Source of the DNA: Lachnospiraceae bacterium UBA3310
GTDB lineage: Bacteria > Bacillota > Clostridia > Lachnospirales > Lachnospiraceae
Length of the DNA: 64,000 nt
Assembly: GCA_002361355.1 (NCBI GenBank)
Contig: DESQ01000017.1
Coordinates: 62,001 to 126,000, forward strand
Direction: 5' to 3'
Program-made: the position numbers and the translations under genes
Shown here: one piece after another, positions 25,346 to 35,035 of the stretch
Numbering within the stretch: the stretch's first letter is position 1
Layout of the letters: each line of letters opens with the position of its first letter
Notes under the pieces: model-generated
Told to the model about the DNA's origin: nothing
Seen by the model: the letters and a program-made list of their open reading frames with translations, nothing else
Database searches by the model: none

Positions 25346-25397
25346 GATAAAACACCCATAGGATGATGATGAAATGTGCGGAAGGAAGCAAAAGAAC

Positions 25398-26198
25398 ATG
25401 GACATAAAGAGAAGATGTAACATATGTAATTGTGAATTAACCGGATTATATATGGATACCGAAAAAAAACTCATGTACTATCCATGTGAACGCTGTAAAA
25501 GCGTCTTTGTCATAAATCAAAAAAATGCCTCACGCTTTCACGAGAGATTCCCAGCCCCAAATGTCTGTTTCCCGGAAAGAGATACAAAGAGCGTTCTCAC
25601 CATGTCTCCCATGGTCAAGGCAGGTATCATTCTGGATATTTGTGAAGAAGAGGGTATCTGCGTTAAAAACTGGCTGGAAATAGGGAAACGCCAACAGGAT
25701 TTTGCCAAAAAACAAGACTTTCAGGTGCTTTCTTTTCCTATAAATACAGATATGGAAAACGAAAAATTTGTTCAGGCAGTCTGTAACGCTGATGTCATTT
25801 CCTGTATGGATGTTTTAAATCAGATTGAGAAACCAGGAGAATTTCTCACTAAGATACATAAATACGCAAAACCAAAATCCGTCTTAGCAATTGAAGTTCC
25901 GAGATATCCGTCCATGTATTTCCTCTTTATGACGCATGGCGGGCAGTCTGTATCGACACAAAACCAACTGTTTAGCGAACAATCCTTGCCCTATCTTCTG
26001 GAAGATAAATTTTGCGTGATTGAGAAATGGGAATACGGAAACGGATATGAGCGACTCATTCAAAATTTTTCACAAAGGAACGACCATAACAAAGAAATTT
26101 CCTATCATAAACTTACGCGTTTGAGCAGGCATATCCAGGAACTATTTAACACAGAAGGATTAGCTGACAGAATGTTGATCCTTGCTAAAAAACGTTAA
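25398..26198 (+). CDS. SAM-dependent methyltransferase-like protein with N-terminal zinc ribbon
   Basis: The 266-residue protein begins MDIKRRCNICNCELTG, with two CxxC pairs (CNIC and CERC) forming a probable zinc ribbon. From about residue 85 there is a degenerate class I methyltransferase fold: ILDICEEE...WLEIGKRQQDF in the SAM-loop position, then CMDVLNQIEKPGEFLTKIHKYAKPKSVLAIEVP. This architecture resembles C-methyltransferases of sugar and natural-product pathways. GGAAGGAAG before the ATG favours 25398 over the frame's first ATG at 25374. It lies 47 bases upstream of an ABC exporter. Confidence 0.75.
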   Translation: MDIKRRCNICNCELTGLYMDTEKKLMYYPCERCKSVFVINQKNASRFHERFPAPNVCFPERDTKSVLTMSPMVKAGIILDICEEEGICVKNWLEIGKRQQDFAKKQDFQVLSFPINTDMENEKFVQAVCNADVISCMDVLNQIEKPGEFLTKIHKYAKPKSVLAIEVPRYPSMYFLFMTHGGQSVSTQNQLFSEQSLPYLLEDKFCVIEKWEYGNGYERLIQNFSQRNDHNKEISYHKLTRLSRHIQELFNTEGLADRMLILAKKR

Positions 26199-26245
26199 AT
26201 TCAAAAAAAGAGCAGAATTTTGGGTCTGATACAATCGGAAGGCAT

Positions 26246-28063
26246 ATGAGCGGAAACTTTAAAATACTAATTCACATTATTTCTGAATTGAATTATATCA
26301 TTACGAAAAGCCACAAAAAGAACTTTGTATTGCTTTTTATTGTGATCGTTATAAGCGCCGGGTTTGAACTGCTTGGTGTCTCGGCAATTTTACCGTTTGT
26401 GGAAGCTGTCATTTCCCCGGATATGGTCATGAGCAATCCCTATGTGATGAAATGCGCGCTGATATTCGGCGTTGACAACGCGAATCATTTATTGGTTTTG
26501 CTAGGTATCGGCCTGATTTTACTGTATATCACGAAAAATGCATTTATGCTTTATGCCAATTATGTCCAAAACGACTTTTCAACGCGTGTCCGGGCGGAGT
26601 TATCAATTAAGCTGCTGCGCTCCTATATGAGCAGGCCATATACCTTTTTTCTGGATATCAGCACGTCGGAAATCTTAAGAGGCTGCTTTAACGATATCAC
26701 CAGCGTCTATTGTATCATTGAGAATATATGCTTTATTTTATCTCAATTATTAACTATTTTACTGATTGGAATTTTCCTGATCTGTATGGATCCGATCATT
26801 ACATTCAGCATATTTGCCTTTATGATGCTCCTCTTTTGGGGAATGATATATTTTTTTAAACCGGCAGTCAAGAAAGCCGGTCTTGACAGCATGCAATTAG
26901 ACACAGAAAGAAACAAGATCCTCGTACAAATTGCCGGCGGAATTAAAGAACTTTTTGTCATGCAGAGAAAAGATTTTTTGTTGAAAGAATATGCGCAAAC
27001 AAACGATCGTTATCGGAAAGCACAACGAACTTATACGGTACTCAGCAACAGCCCTGATAAGATTGTGGAAGGTGTCTGCATCAGTGGAATTATCGCTGTT
27101 ATATGTATCAGATTGATCACTAACAGCGACGAAATGGCCACCTTTATTCCACGGCTGGCAGCATTTGCGGTGGCAGCCTTCCGCATATTGCCATCTATCA
27201 GCAAATTGACCAATCGGGTCACAGGCATTATTTATAATCGTCCGGGAATGGAAAAAGTTTATCAAAATGTATGGGAAGCCAATCAGTATGATATGCAGAT
27301 GAAGCAGTATATCCAGGCTCAAGAAAAAACAGATATTCCTTCACAAAACCTGCGTTTTCAGGAGAAACTGGTTGTCGGACACGTATTTTGGCAATACGAA
27401 AACCAGAAGAAGCCGGTTTTGAAAAATGTTGATATCACAATACACAAAGGCGAATCCATCGCGCTGATCGGTATATCCGGAGCCGGCAAAACTACCTTGG
27501 CGGATATTATTCTTGGCTTGCTGCGTCCAAACAAGGGCTGCGTCAAGATGGACGGTATAGACGTGTACACGATACCGGTTCAATGGGCACACATTGTAGG
27601 TTATGTACCGCAATCCGTATATCTGTTAGACGATACCATCAGAAATAATGTTGCATTTGGAATGCCCTCAAAAGCGATAGAAGATCCATACATCTGGGAA
27701 GCGCTTGAAAAAGCACAGATAAAGGAATTTATCAAAAATCTGCCAAATGGCTTGGATACCATCGTAGGGGAACGGGGCATTAAATTTTCCGGAGGTCAGC
27801 GCCAGCGTATTGCGATTGCGAGAGCTCTGTATAACAAACCGGAAATATTAGTACTGGATGAGGCGACAGCCGCCCTGGACAACGAGACGGAGCATGCCGT
27901 TATGGAAGCCATAAATGTGCTGTATGGTAAACTCACACTGATCATCGTTGCCCACAGACTGACTACCATCAGAAACTGTGACAAAATATATGAAATCAAA
28001 GACGGCACAGCGATAGAGCGGAAAAAAGAAGATATCTTCAAACCAGACTCCTCCACTCCTTAA
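26246..28063 (+). CDS. ABC transporter, fused permease and ATPase (lipid-linked glycan flippase-like)
   Basis: The 605-residue half-transporter has six predicted membrane segments within residues 20-330 and a C-terminal ATPase. Walker A is GISGAGKTT (~408), the signature FSGGQRQRIAIARAL (~514), Walker B ILVLDEATAALD (~535), and the H-loop VAHRLTTI (~568). It would dimerise. The architecture fits PglK/MsbA-like exporters of lipid-linked oligosaccharides or peptides; the cargo is not known. Pairing with the methyltransferase suggests export of a modified product. The last ~50 bases are echoed at 50691-50745. Confidence 0.88.
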   Translation: MSGNFKILIHIISELNYIITKSHKKNFVLLFIVIVISAGFELLGVSAILPFVEAVISPDMVMSNPYVMKCALIFGVDNANHLLVLLGIGLILLYITKNAFMLYANYVQNDFSTRVRAELSIKLLRSYMSRPYTFFLDISTSEILRGCFNDITSVYCIIENICFILSQLLTILLIGIFLICMDPIITFSIFAFMMLLFWGMIYFFKPAVKKAGLDSMQLDTERNKILVQIAGGIKELFVMQRKDFLLKEYAQTNDRYRKAQRTYTVLSNSPDKIVEGVCISGIIAVICIRLITNSDEMATFIPRLAAFAVAAFRILPSISKLTNRVTGIIYNRPGMEKVYQNVWEANQYDMQMKQYIQAQEKTDIPSQNLRFQEKLVVGHVFWQYENQKKPVLKNVDITIHKGESIALIGISGAGKTTLADIILGLLRPNKGCVKMDGIDVYTIPVQWAHIVGYVPQSVYLLDDTIRNNVAFGMPSKAIEDPYIWEALEKAQIKEFIKNLPNGLDTIVGERGIKFSGGQRQRIAIARALYNKPEILVLDEATAALDNETEHAVMEAINVLYGKLTLIIVAHRLTTIRNCDKIYEIKDGTAIERKKEDIFKPDSSTP

Positions 28064-28541
28064 AATACACCCTCTCCTTATACTCTTGTGCATATGCGAT
28101 CCCCATACCATACCCTGTTTTATCAAATCCATGGTGCACAACCGTCCAATCGGCTTCTGATGCCCGGAAAAGCACCCGTGGAATATCTATCATTTCCTGC
28201 AAAGATGAATCCAACTCCACCGCACAGATTTCACCGTCTCCTACCTGTGTCCATTCATGGGAAAAAATCATGTATACCTTCCTGCCCTCAAAATACAGTG
28301 TTCCGTCCAGGCAGTCCCAATCAGGCGGCGTTACCAGCAGTGTCGCAATGACCACATTGGCAAATACAAGCTGCCAGTCCGAGCTGTGGTTGCCGAAAAA
28401 ATTATATGCGGTAAGCGGCAGCGTATAATTTCTGGCACTGTTCAAAAAATAGACAGAAATCTCAAAATCATTCCACACCGCCATAACCACAGGCATTTGA
28501 TAAACTGCGCAAGTCAACAGCTTTGCAGCTAAGATCCGCAC
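28038..28541 (-). pseudogene. Chimeric remnant: sugar ABC permease fragment joined to GH43-like fragment
   Basis: Residues about 10-70 (VWNDFEISVYFLNSARNYTL... SSDWQLVFANVVIATL) match the C-terminal part of a MalG-type sugar permease, including the conserved WNDF. Residues about 73-134 (CLDGTLYFEGRKVYMIFSHEW, GDGEICAVELDSSL) match an internal part of a GH43 glycosidase. These normally belong to different genes and neither is complete. The frame runs through by chance and overlaps the 3' end of the ABC exporter. It is a relic of a lost sugar locus joined by deletion. Confidence 0.8.
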
Positions 28542-28575
28542 TTCGCCTCGTTTCTCATAACCGGGTCGCTTTTCC

Positions 28576-30311
28576 CTATTTCTGTTTGTCCCAGAAGTTG
28601 GCTATATGGTTCCAGCGTTCTTTCAGAATATGCGCGGCTAACTTCGGTCTGCGCTCCCTGTTGAAAACGCCTTTCTTATTGCCATCAGGGCGCATCACCC
28701 CCTGAAAAGTTCCAAAATCCGCAAACGCCCAGCAGTGCTCCCCGATAAAGAAGGGCCGCCTGTCAAACACCGCTCCCAAACGCCTGTAATAAGCCGCCTG
28801 GTATTCCTCCGTAAACATCTCCCCCGCTGTGCCGTGAATCCCCTGAATACAGTCCGTTCCATATTCTGACACCATCACGGGCTTGCCTGTCTTCTCCCAG
28901 AAATCCAGTTCCAGATTCCAGGCGTACTCGGCAGCGTCCATATCTCCCGGCAGGTTATACCACCCATAATAACGGTTAATGCAGACCACATCCATGGTGC
29001 GCGTCACGATATCCTTCGTGTAATCGTTTTGACAGCAGACAAAGGTCACGGGACGGTTCTGGGGATCCGCCTGATGCGCAATGTCATACAGATTCCGCCA
29101 GTATTCATAAGCGCTCTGGGGATGACTCTCCGTATCCGGCTCATTTCCCATGCTCCACATCACGATGCAGGGATGATTCTTGTCCCGTGCGATTATATCC
29201 CGCAGCACCTTTTCATGATATTCCTTTATGTGCAGCGTCTGGTACGGATCGCTGCCGTCACTGACCCCAATGCCCACAGCCGGAGTCTCGTCAATGATGA
29301 CAATCCCTTCCTCATCGCACAGACGATACATTTCTTCCGCATAGGGATAATGGCTGGTGCGGAAAGAATTTGCACCGATCCAGTGAAGCAGGCCCACGTC
29401 CTTCACATTCAGGCACAGATCCGTCCCGCGCCCTCTCACATAGGAATCCTCATGCTTGCCAAACCCTTTGAAATAAAACGGTTTTCCGTTTATCAAAAAC
29501 TGTGTGCCCGACACGGATACGGATTCCAAAGATGGGCGTCCGCAATCGTGACGCTGCCTCTCTCTCCCTGCTCTCTTGCGACGCAGTGTCCCTCTGCGTC
29601 CAGCACTTCGATCTCAACAGACGTTTTCTCCCCTACGGCACTCTGATCAGACCTGACCGCCACCTCATATTCCACAATTCCATCCGTACCCTGCACGTTA
29701 GTGATAATGGAAATATCTTCAATATACGCCTTCGGCGTAGTATAGATTCTGACATGCCGATTGATTCCCGCATAGTTGAAAAAATCAAAATTCAGGATAT
29801 TATGCGGCTTCTGCCAGCGTTTGGCTGCCTGGACGCTTGGCACCTGCGCATTATCGGAGCCCATAAAGGCAGCTCCCTCCTCGTTGCCCACCGGCAGGGA
29901 GCTGTGCCCTATCGTGTTGTCCGCCGCCACTGTCAGCCTGTACTCTCTTCCCGGTTCGACCAGTTCCGTAATATCCGCCTCAAATGGTAAAAAGCCGCCT
30001 TTATGCTCGCACAAAAGTTTTCCGTCCAGCCAGACTTTCGCGTCGTGCGTAACCGCATCGAAGCGAAGCGCCAAACGCTGCCCTCCGTAGATGCCTGGCA
30101 CCGTAAATGTCCGCTCATACAAGGCAATCCCCCTGTGACTGCGAAACGCCGGCTCTTCCCTCTGGTCATTATAAGAAGCCGGCACATACAGCAATTCTGT
30201 CTTTCCTTCCATCGGTATGGATGCATCCGCGCTTTCCCCATCCCCGAGTTTAAATTTCCATAGGCCATCTAACGACATAACCGCTCTTGCTCTGTTTTCC
30301 TGTGGATACAT
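28576..30311 (-). pseudogene. uidA: Beta-glucuronidase (GH2), internally deleted and frameshifted
   Basis: The upstream frame (29493-30311) covers the GH2 sugar-binding and immunoglobulin-like domains; the downstream frame (28576-29529) covers the catalytic barrel with acid/base Glu in MGNEPDTE and nucleophile Glu in VSEYGTD. The two frames differ by one base. At the junction the first runs through HLWNP and the second continues as SVSVSGTQFLINGKPFYF. Compared with E. coli UidA about 27-30 residues between these points are missing, including most of the GIRSV strand. The gene is third in the uxuA-uxuB-uidA unit, 24 bases after uxuB. It is probably inactive. Confidence 0.9.
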
Positions 30312-30335
30312 ATGCTTTCCTCCTCCATCAGATCC

Positions 30336-31970
30336 TTACTGGCCAACTGCTCCCAGATATTTCTTAAGGACGGCTCTCACCGCACCCTTTCCCGCAATCA
30401 ACTCCCCAAAATAACTGCATACGCTCTGCGCCAGTCCCGTCTCAAAAAGATCCACGCCAAATATTGCCTGATTCTCTAAAATGGGGTGCAGCAACTCTTC
30501 CAGTCCCTCCGTCTGCCCAAATTTCACCTTCTGTACAATGGGGCAAACGGTGTCAAGCATGGGATCAAAACTTAAGGTAACCGGCTCTCCCTCATCGTCA
30601 ACCGCCATCAGATACCTGAGCCATCCGGCTAACACCAGCGGGATCATCTTTAAATCGGATACCTTAAGACTGTCCGATGCGGCATACGCCCGAATGGTTT
30701 CCCCGTAACGAACCGCCAGCTTCTGGGAGGTATCCGTCGCGATCCTCTGCGGTGTATCCGGCATAAACGGATTGGGAAGCCTGCTCCTTAAAACCGTATC
30801 CAAGAACTCTTTCGGATTCAAAATGCCGGGATCTGTCACCACGGGAAGCCCCTCCCTGTATCCGATCCTCTCCACCAGCCCGCGAAGCTCCGGATCCTTC
30901 ATTTCCTCGGAAATCTTCTGATATTCCAGCAGGCATCCGTAAATAGCCAGCGCCGTATGAAGCGGATTCAAACAGGTGCATACCTTCATCTTCTCCACCC
31001 GCTCAACCGTTCTCCGGTCTGCGAACAGGATACCGCCCTTCTCAAGCTGCGGCCTCCCGTTTGGGAAATCATCCTCAATCACCAGATACTCACACTCCTC
31101 CGCATTGACAAAGGGTGCGACATAAGTGTGCGCAGAGGTGACCACAGGCGTAAGCTCTTCTATCCGATCCGCCTCTAAAATGGCCTCCACCGACGCGTCC
31201 GGACGGGGCGTGATTTTATCGATCATCGTCCACGGAAAAGAAATTTTGCTCCTGTCCTGCACGTAATCTGCAAATCCGGCATCTGTCAATCCGGCCGCCG
31301 TCCAGTGCTTTGCAAAGGTATTTACGGCGGCATAAAGCTTATCTCCATTGTGCGAGCAGTTGTCCATGCTCACCATAGCCACCGGCTTTTTCCCTGCCTG
31401 ATAGCGCGCGTACAAAAGCGCCGTCACTTTTCCAATATAGCTCTCCGCCTTTCCCGGCTCCACCGCAAAGTCTTTTTCCACCGCCGGCAAAAAGCATCCC
31501 TGCGCATCCGTGAGCTGATACCCCTTCTCTGTGATGGTAAAGGACACAATCTGCAGAGAATCCGCCGCGAAGATTTCCTTAAGGCGCTCCTGCTCCCCCA
31601 CGTCCTCCGAATCCAGAATACGGGATTCCACAATACTGCCTACCACCGTCTTACCCACCGTACCGTCGGCCTTAAGCGTAGCCAGAATGCTCAGATCGTC
31701 ATGAGGGCGGTACATTTTTTGAATAATTTCATAGTCGTATCCCTCCACGACAATGAGCCCCCTGTCCAGCACACCCTCATTTAATAAATTTTGCACCACA
31801 TTGGCCTGAAAAGCCCGAAAAATATTGCCTGCCCCAAAGTGAACCCAAAAGGGCTTTTGCGCGGTCTTTGCCGCCACACGCGCCCGGTCATAGCGGGGCA
31901 TCTGGTAGCCCTTCTTCTCCCACGCCTCTCTTCTCTCTGTGCCTTCTATTCCCTGATTATTCAAATACAT
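30336..31970 (-). CDS. uxuB: D-fructuronate reductase (mannitol dehydrogenase family)
   Basis: NAD-dependent reduction of D-fructuronate to D-mannonate in glucuronate breakdown. The 544-residue protein begins MYLNNQGIEGTERREAWEKKGY and has the dehydrogenase N-terminal motif WVHFGAGNIFRAFQ and the active-site region SMDNCSHNGDKL. The C-terminal helical domain contains CTCLNPLHTALAIYG. The longer frame to 32006 is less likely because AAAGGAG lies inside it and the ATG at 31968-31970 overlaps the uxuA stop by about ten bases. Assignment as UxuB and not another polyol dehydrogenase follows from the uxuA neighbour. Confidence 0.9.
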   Translation of the reverse strand: MYLNNQGIEGTERREAWEKKGYQMPRYDRARVAAKTAQKPFWVHFGAGNIFRAFQANVVQNLLNEGVLDRGLIVVEGYDYEIIQKMYRPHDDLSILATLKADGTVGKTVVGSIVESRILDSEDVGEQERLKEIFAADSLQIVSFTITEKGYQLTDAQGCFLPAVEKDFAVEPGKAESYIGKVTALLYARYQAGKKPVAMVSMDNCSHNGDKLYAAVNTFAKHWTAAGLTDAGFADYVQDRSKISFPWTMIDKITPRPDASVEAILEADRIEELTPVVTSAHTYVAPFVNAEECEYLVIEDDFPNGRPQLEKGGILFADRRTVERVEKMKVCTCLNPLHTALAIYGCLLEYQKISEEMKDPELRGLVERIGYREGLPVVTDPGILNPKEFLDTVLRSRLPNPFMPDTPQRIATDTSQKLAVRYGETIRAYAASDSLKVSDLKMIPLVLAGWLRYLMAVDDEGEPVTLSFDPMLDTVCPIVQKVKFGQTEGLEELLHPILENQAIFGVDLFETGLAQSVCSYFGELIAGKGAVRAVLKKYLGAVGQ

Positions 31971-33043
31971 TTTGCTCTCTGTGCTCCTTTGCTGATCGCT
32001 TCCCATAAACCGTTCAAATACGCCGCTCCTAACGCTCTGTCATAGAGTCCGTAACCCGGCATTGCCACTTCGTCCCATATCATGCGGCCGTGGTCAGGCC
32101 GGATGGGGCCCACAAAGCCGATGTCATACAGAGCCTTCATAATTTCATACATATCGAAGTTTCCATCCGAGGATAAATGCGCTGCCTCCTCGAAGTTTGT
32201 GGGCGTGATAAATTTTAAATTCCGCACATGGGCAAAATGAATCCTTCCCTTCAAAGAACGTATCAAGTCCGGAAGATCATTCTCCGGATTCGTCCCGTAG
32301 GAGCCGGAGCAGAAAGTCACGCCATTGTGCGGATTATCCACCATTTTTGTCATGCGCAGAATATTCTCCTTATTAGTGATAATGCGCGGCAATCCGAATA
32401 CACTCCAGGCCGGATCATCCGGATGAATCGCCATGTCGATATCATAGTCGTCGCAGACAGGCATAATTCTTTCCAGAAAATACTGCAAATTGGCAAATAA
32501 TTTTTCGTTATCCACCTGGCGGTACAGGGTAAAAAGTTCTTTGATATGTTCCATCCTGTCAGGCTCCCAGCCCGGCATTACCGTACCGTTCGTATCACCT
32601 GATATCGAATCAAACATCGTCTCCGGCTTCAAAGCATCCACTGCCTCCTGCGTGTAAGCAAGCACAGTGGAGCCATCCGGCCGTATCCTGGCAAGCTCTG
32701 TTCTGGTCCAGTCAAACACCGGCATGAAATTATAGCATACCAGATGAATATCCTCCCTGCCCAGATTTGCAAGCGTCTCTATATAATTGTCGATATAACG
32801 ATCTCTATCCGGTGCACCCGCCTTGATCGCATCATGCACATTCACGCTCTCAATACCGGCAATATGCAGTCCCGCCTGTTCCACCTCCTCTTTCAGCGCA
32901 TGAATTTTCTCCTGATTCCACACCTCACCCGGCGCCATGTCATACAGTGTTGTAATAACCCCCGTAACACCCGGAATCTGCCGAATCTGTTTTAAGGTGA
33001 CCGTATCAAATTCACTTCCATACCAACGCAATGTCATCTGCAT
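31961..33043 (-). CDS. uxuA: D-mannonate dehydratase
   Basis: Converts D-mannonate to 2-keto-3-deoxy-gluconate. The 360-residue protein starts MQMTLRWYGSEFDTVTLKQIRQIPGV, typical of UxuA, and keeps the metal and substrate blocks AIHPDDP, TFCSGSYGTN, HFAHVRNLKF and RPDHGRMIW. The open frame continues upstream to 33247, but only the start at 33041-33043 fits the family; a second Met follows two codons later. It is the first gene of the glucuronate unit and is divergent from an AraC-type gene, with 182 bases between them that should hold both promoters. Confidence 0.95.
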   Translation of the reverse strand: MQMTLRWYGSEFDTVTLKQIRQIPGVTGVITTLYDMAPGEVWNQEKIHALKEEVEQAGLHIAGIESVNVHDAIKAGAPDRDRYIDNYIETLANLGREDIHLVCYNFMPVFDWTRTELARIRPDGSTVLAYTQEAVDALKPETMFDSISGDTNGTVMPGWEPDRMEHIKELFTLYRQVDNEKLFANLQYFLERIMPVCDDYDIDMAIHPDDPAWSVFGLPRIITNKENILRMTKMVDNPHNGVTFCSGSYGTNPENDLPDLIRSLKGRIHFAHVRNLKFITPTNFEEAAHLSSDGNFDMYEIMKALYDIGFVGPIRPDHGRMIWDEVAMPGYGLYDRALGAAYLNGLWEAISKGAQRAKCI

Positions 33044-33225
33044 CCTTTTCCCCACCTTTCCATGTCTGTGCAGCTCTATAATTTCATTATAAAAACGCCA
33101 CTGCAAAATGCCATTGCCCGAATTGTTATTTATATTGCAAAAGTTGCTACATTTTGCTATTCTGGTGATGACACAACTGATAAATGTGAGGGAAAAGAGA
33201 AAGCGGAGGAGAACACCCAAACCAT

Positions 33226-34109
33226 ATGAAAAAAAATCTTCAAACACAGTTTAGCGCAAGACAATACATGTTGTCCCGCGATTTTGAGATTTATTTTTAT
33301 AGCGACAAAAGTTTGTCCAAAGTAGACGCACACAGCCACGACTACTACGAATTCTATTTTTTCTGGAAGGCAGTGTGAGCATGCAGGTGTTACAAGACGT
33401 CTATCCTCTGTGTTACGGGGATGTCATGCTGATTCCTCCCGGCACTTCACACCGGCTGATTATTCACGATCCCCTTATCCCTTACCGCAGATTTGTATTC
33501 TGGATCAGCCGGGAGTACTGCGACAATCTCTGCGCCGCCTCCGCCGACTACGGATATCTCATCCGCAAAACGATAAAAGAAAAGAACTATATCACCCACA
33601 ATGACGACATATCCTTCAATATGATTCACGCCCGGCTCATCCGCCTGCTGGAAGAGATCCACGGAAAGCGCTTTGGCCGGAAAGCGCAAATATCTCTTTG
33701 CGTCAGCGACCTGCTCCTGCTCGTTAACCGCATCAGCTATGAGCGCGATCATCCCGCAGAGAAGGGGGACGAAACTTCTCTCTATGACAGGCTCTTATCC
33801 TATATAGAGAACCATATTGATGAGGATCTTTCCCTGAACCGGCTGGCCGAAGCGTTTTATGTGAGCAAATACCATATAGCGCACCTTTCTAAGAATCACC
33901 TGGGCATGTCCGTTCACCAATACATCACCAAAAAGCGTCTCTCGCTTTGCATTCAGGCCCTTCCTGACTGCAGCAACATTACAAATCTCTACTCGGCCTG
34001 CGGTTTCGGAGATTACTCCAGCTTCTACCGCTCATTTAAAAAGGAGTACGGCATCTCCCCGAATGAATATAAAAAACGGCAGAGGAATCTCACGTCGCTT
34101 TCGCCCTAG
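33226..34109 (+). pseudogene. AraC-family regulator of the uxu locus, frameshifted at a T6 run
   Basis: From ATG 33226 the frame encodes MKKNLQTQFSARQYML... HSHDYYEFYFF, an AraC cupin sensor with metal-type His pair, then stops at about 33378. Adding one T to the run at 33357-33362 would restore LEGSVSMQVLQDVYPL and the whole remaining protein, open to 34109, which ends in a two-HTH AraC domain (LSLNRLAEAFYVSKYHIAHLSK..., ACGFGDYSSFYRSFKKEYGISP). The full product would be about 294 residues. Position and direction suggest control of uxuA-uxuB-uidA. The loss could be decay, slippage-type variation or a sequencing error. Confidence 0.85.
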
Positions 34110-34198
34110 ATACTATAAATCCCGAAGATCTCATGAATCACCTTACCAAACCGGAGGATGGTTATCTGATATCTTAGCCGGCTGAGAGCGTCAAAAAA

Positions 34199-34222
34199 TA
34201 GGAAGTCAATTAAGACTCCCTA
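34199..34222 (-). terminator. Terminator of the AT-rich RelA/SpoT cassette
   Basis: On the minus strand TAGGGAGTC-TTAATT-GACTTCCTA forms a 9-bp stem (one G-U pair) followed by TTTTTTGACG. It lies about 50 bases after the stop of the last gene. Confidence 0.75.
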
Positions 34223-34270
34223 TCAAAAGCATACATTAATCTACAATATGTTATCTAGTTCCAAGTAGCA

Positions 34271-34840
34271 CTAAAAAACAACAGAACCTTTTTTATATGA
34301 ATTTGAAAAAATATGTTCGTAATATAAGGGATCAAACATTAAGAAAAGAGCTTCTTTACTCAAATCACGATACATAAACGAATACTCCAGCTCGCGTGTA
34401 TATCTTTTAAATAAGTCTTCCCCATATTGAAAGAAATCAGAATTATACTCTTCTAAGAGTGTTATTACGATATGCAGCGAAATCTTTTCATTAATTCGAG
34501 CTGCTAACCTCACTATATCCTCCTCATCATCCGGCATAATATCAATCCAAAATGGATGACGCTTAAGAAGCCAAAATATAAGAAGTCCATTCAGAGTTTT
34601 ATGCTCATTGGGTTTCATTCCTTCATGAAAAACACTAAAATACAAAAATCTCATATCAATTCTCGTAATAACATCTTCTAATGCCAGCGTATTCATTTTT
34701 ATCCTTGATAAATCTATTTCGTAGATTTCACAAAAACCTTTAACAACCTCCTCAATCTGACCCATTACTTCTTTAATAAACTCAGGAGAAGGTTTTACAT
34801 AATGAAAAACATTATCTTTCCATCTATTTGGGAATTCCAT
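34271..34840 (-). CDS. Hypothetical protein, last gene of the RelA/SpoT cassette
   Basis: I do not recognise this 189-residue protein. It looks all-helical and soluble, with a Trp/Phe-rich centre (LLIFWLLKRHPFWIDIMPDDEED) and many acidic residues. AGGAGATAAGAT precedes the ATG. It begins three bases after the stop of the 63-residue gene, so it belongs to the same operon. By position it could be the antitoxin or an accessory protein of the RelA/SpoT-domain protein, but nothing in the sequence proves this. Confidence 0.7.
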   Translation of the reverse strand: MEFPNRWKDNVFHYVKPSPEFIKEVMGQIEEVVKGFCEIYEIDLSRIKMNTLALEDVITRIDMRFLYFSVFHEGMKPNEHKTLNGLLIFWLLKRHPFWIDIMPDDEEDIVRLAARINEKISLHIVITLLEEYNSDFFQYGEDLFKRYTRELEYSFMYRDLSKEALFLMFDPLYYEHIFSNSYKKGSVVF

Positions 34841-34843
34841 ATC

Positions 34844-35035
34844 TTATCTCCTGTATATTTGCTTTATCATCTGTCTTTTCTGTTCATTGGCCAATATTTT
34901 TTCCCCGCCTCGTATGCATGGTTCTAAAAATTCGTCTGGGTTAATTGGCGAATTTTTATCATAAGACATAGGATTCATAGCAAGCTGCCTATCTATTTCT
35001 TCCATTGTAATCCCAAAAAGTTTTTCCTTAGTCAT
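34844..35035 (-). CDS. Small hypothetical protein of the RelA/SpoT cassette
   Basis: 63 residues, beginning MTKEKLFGITMEEIDRQLAM and ending NEQKRQMIKQIYRR. It has no membrane segment and looks helical at both ends with a polar middle (DKNSPINPDEFLEPC). AAAGGGGA before the ATG supports this start rather than the in-frame ATG seven codons upstream. It overlaps the end of the RelA/SpoT-domain gene by eight bases, a sign of translational coupling. Small proteins in this place in known modules are often antitoxins or adaptors. Confidence 0.7.
   Translation of the reverse strand: MTKEKLFGITMEEIDRQLAMNPMSYDKNSPINPDEFLEPCIRGGEKILANEQKRQMIKQIYRR

Noticed and set aside
33044..33247. N-terminal extension of uxuA
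   Set aside because: The family start is at 33041-33043, and the extension overlaps the divergent promoter region and the AraC gene start.
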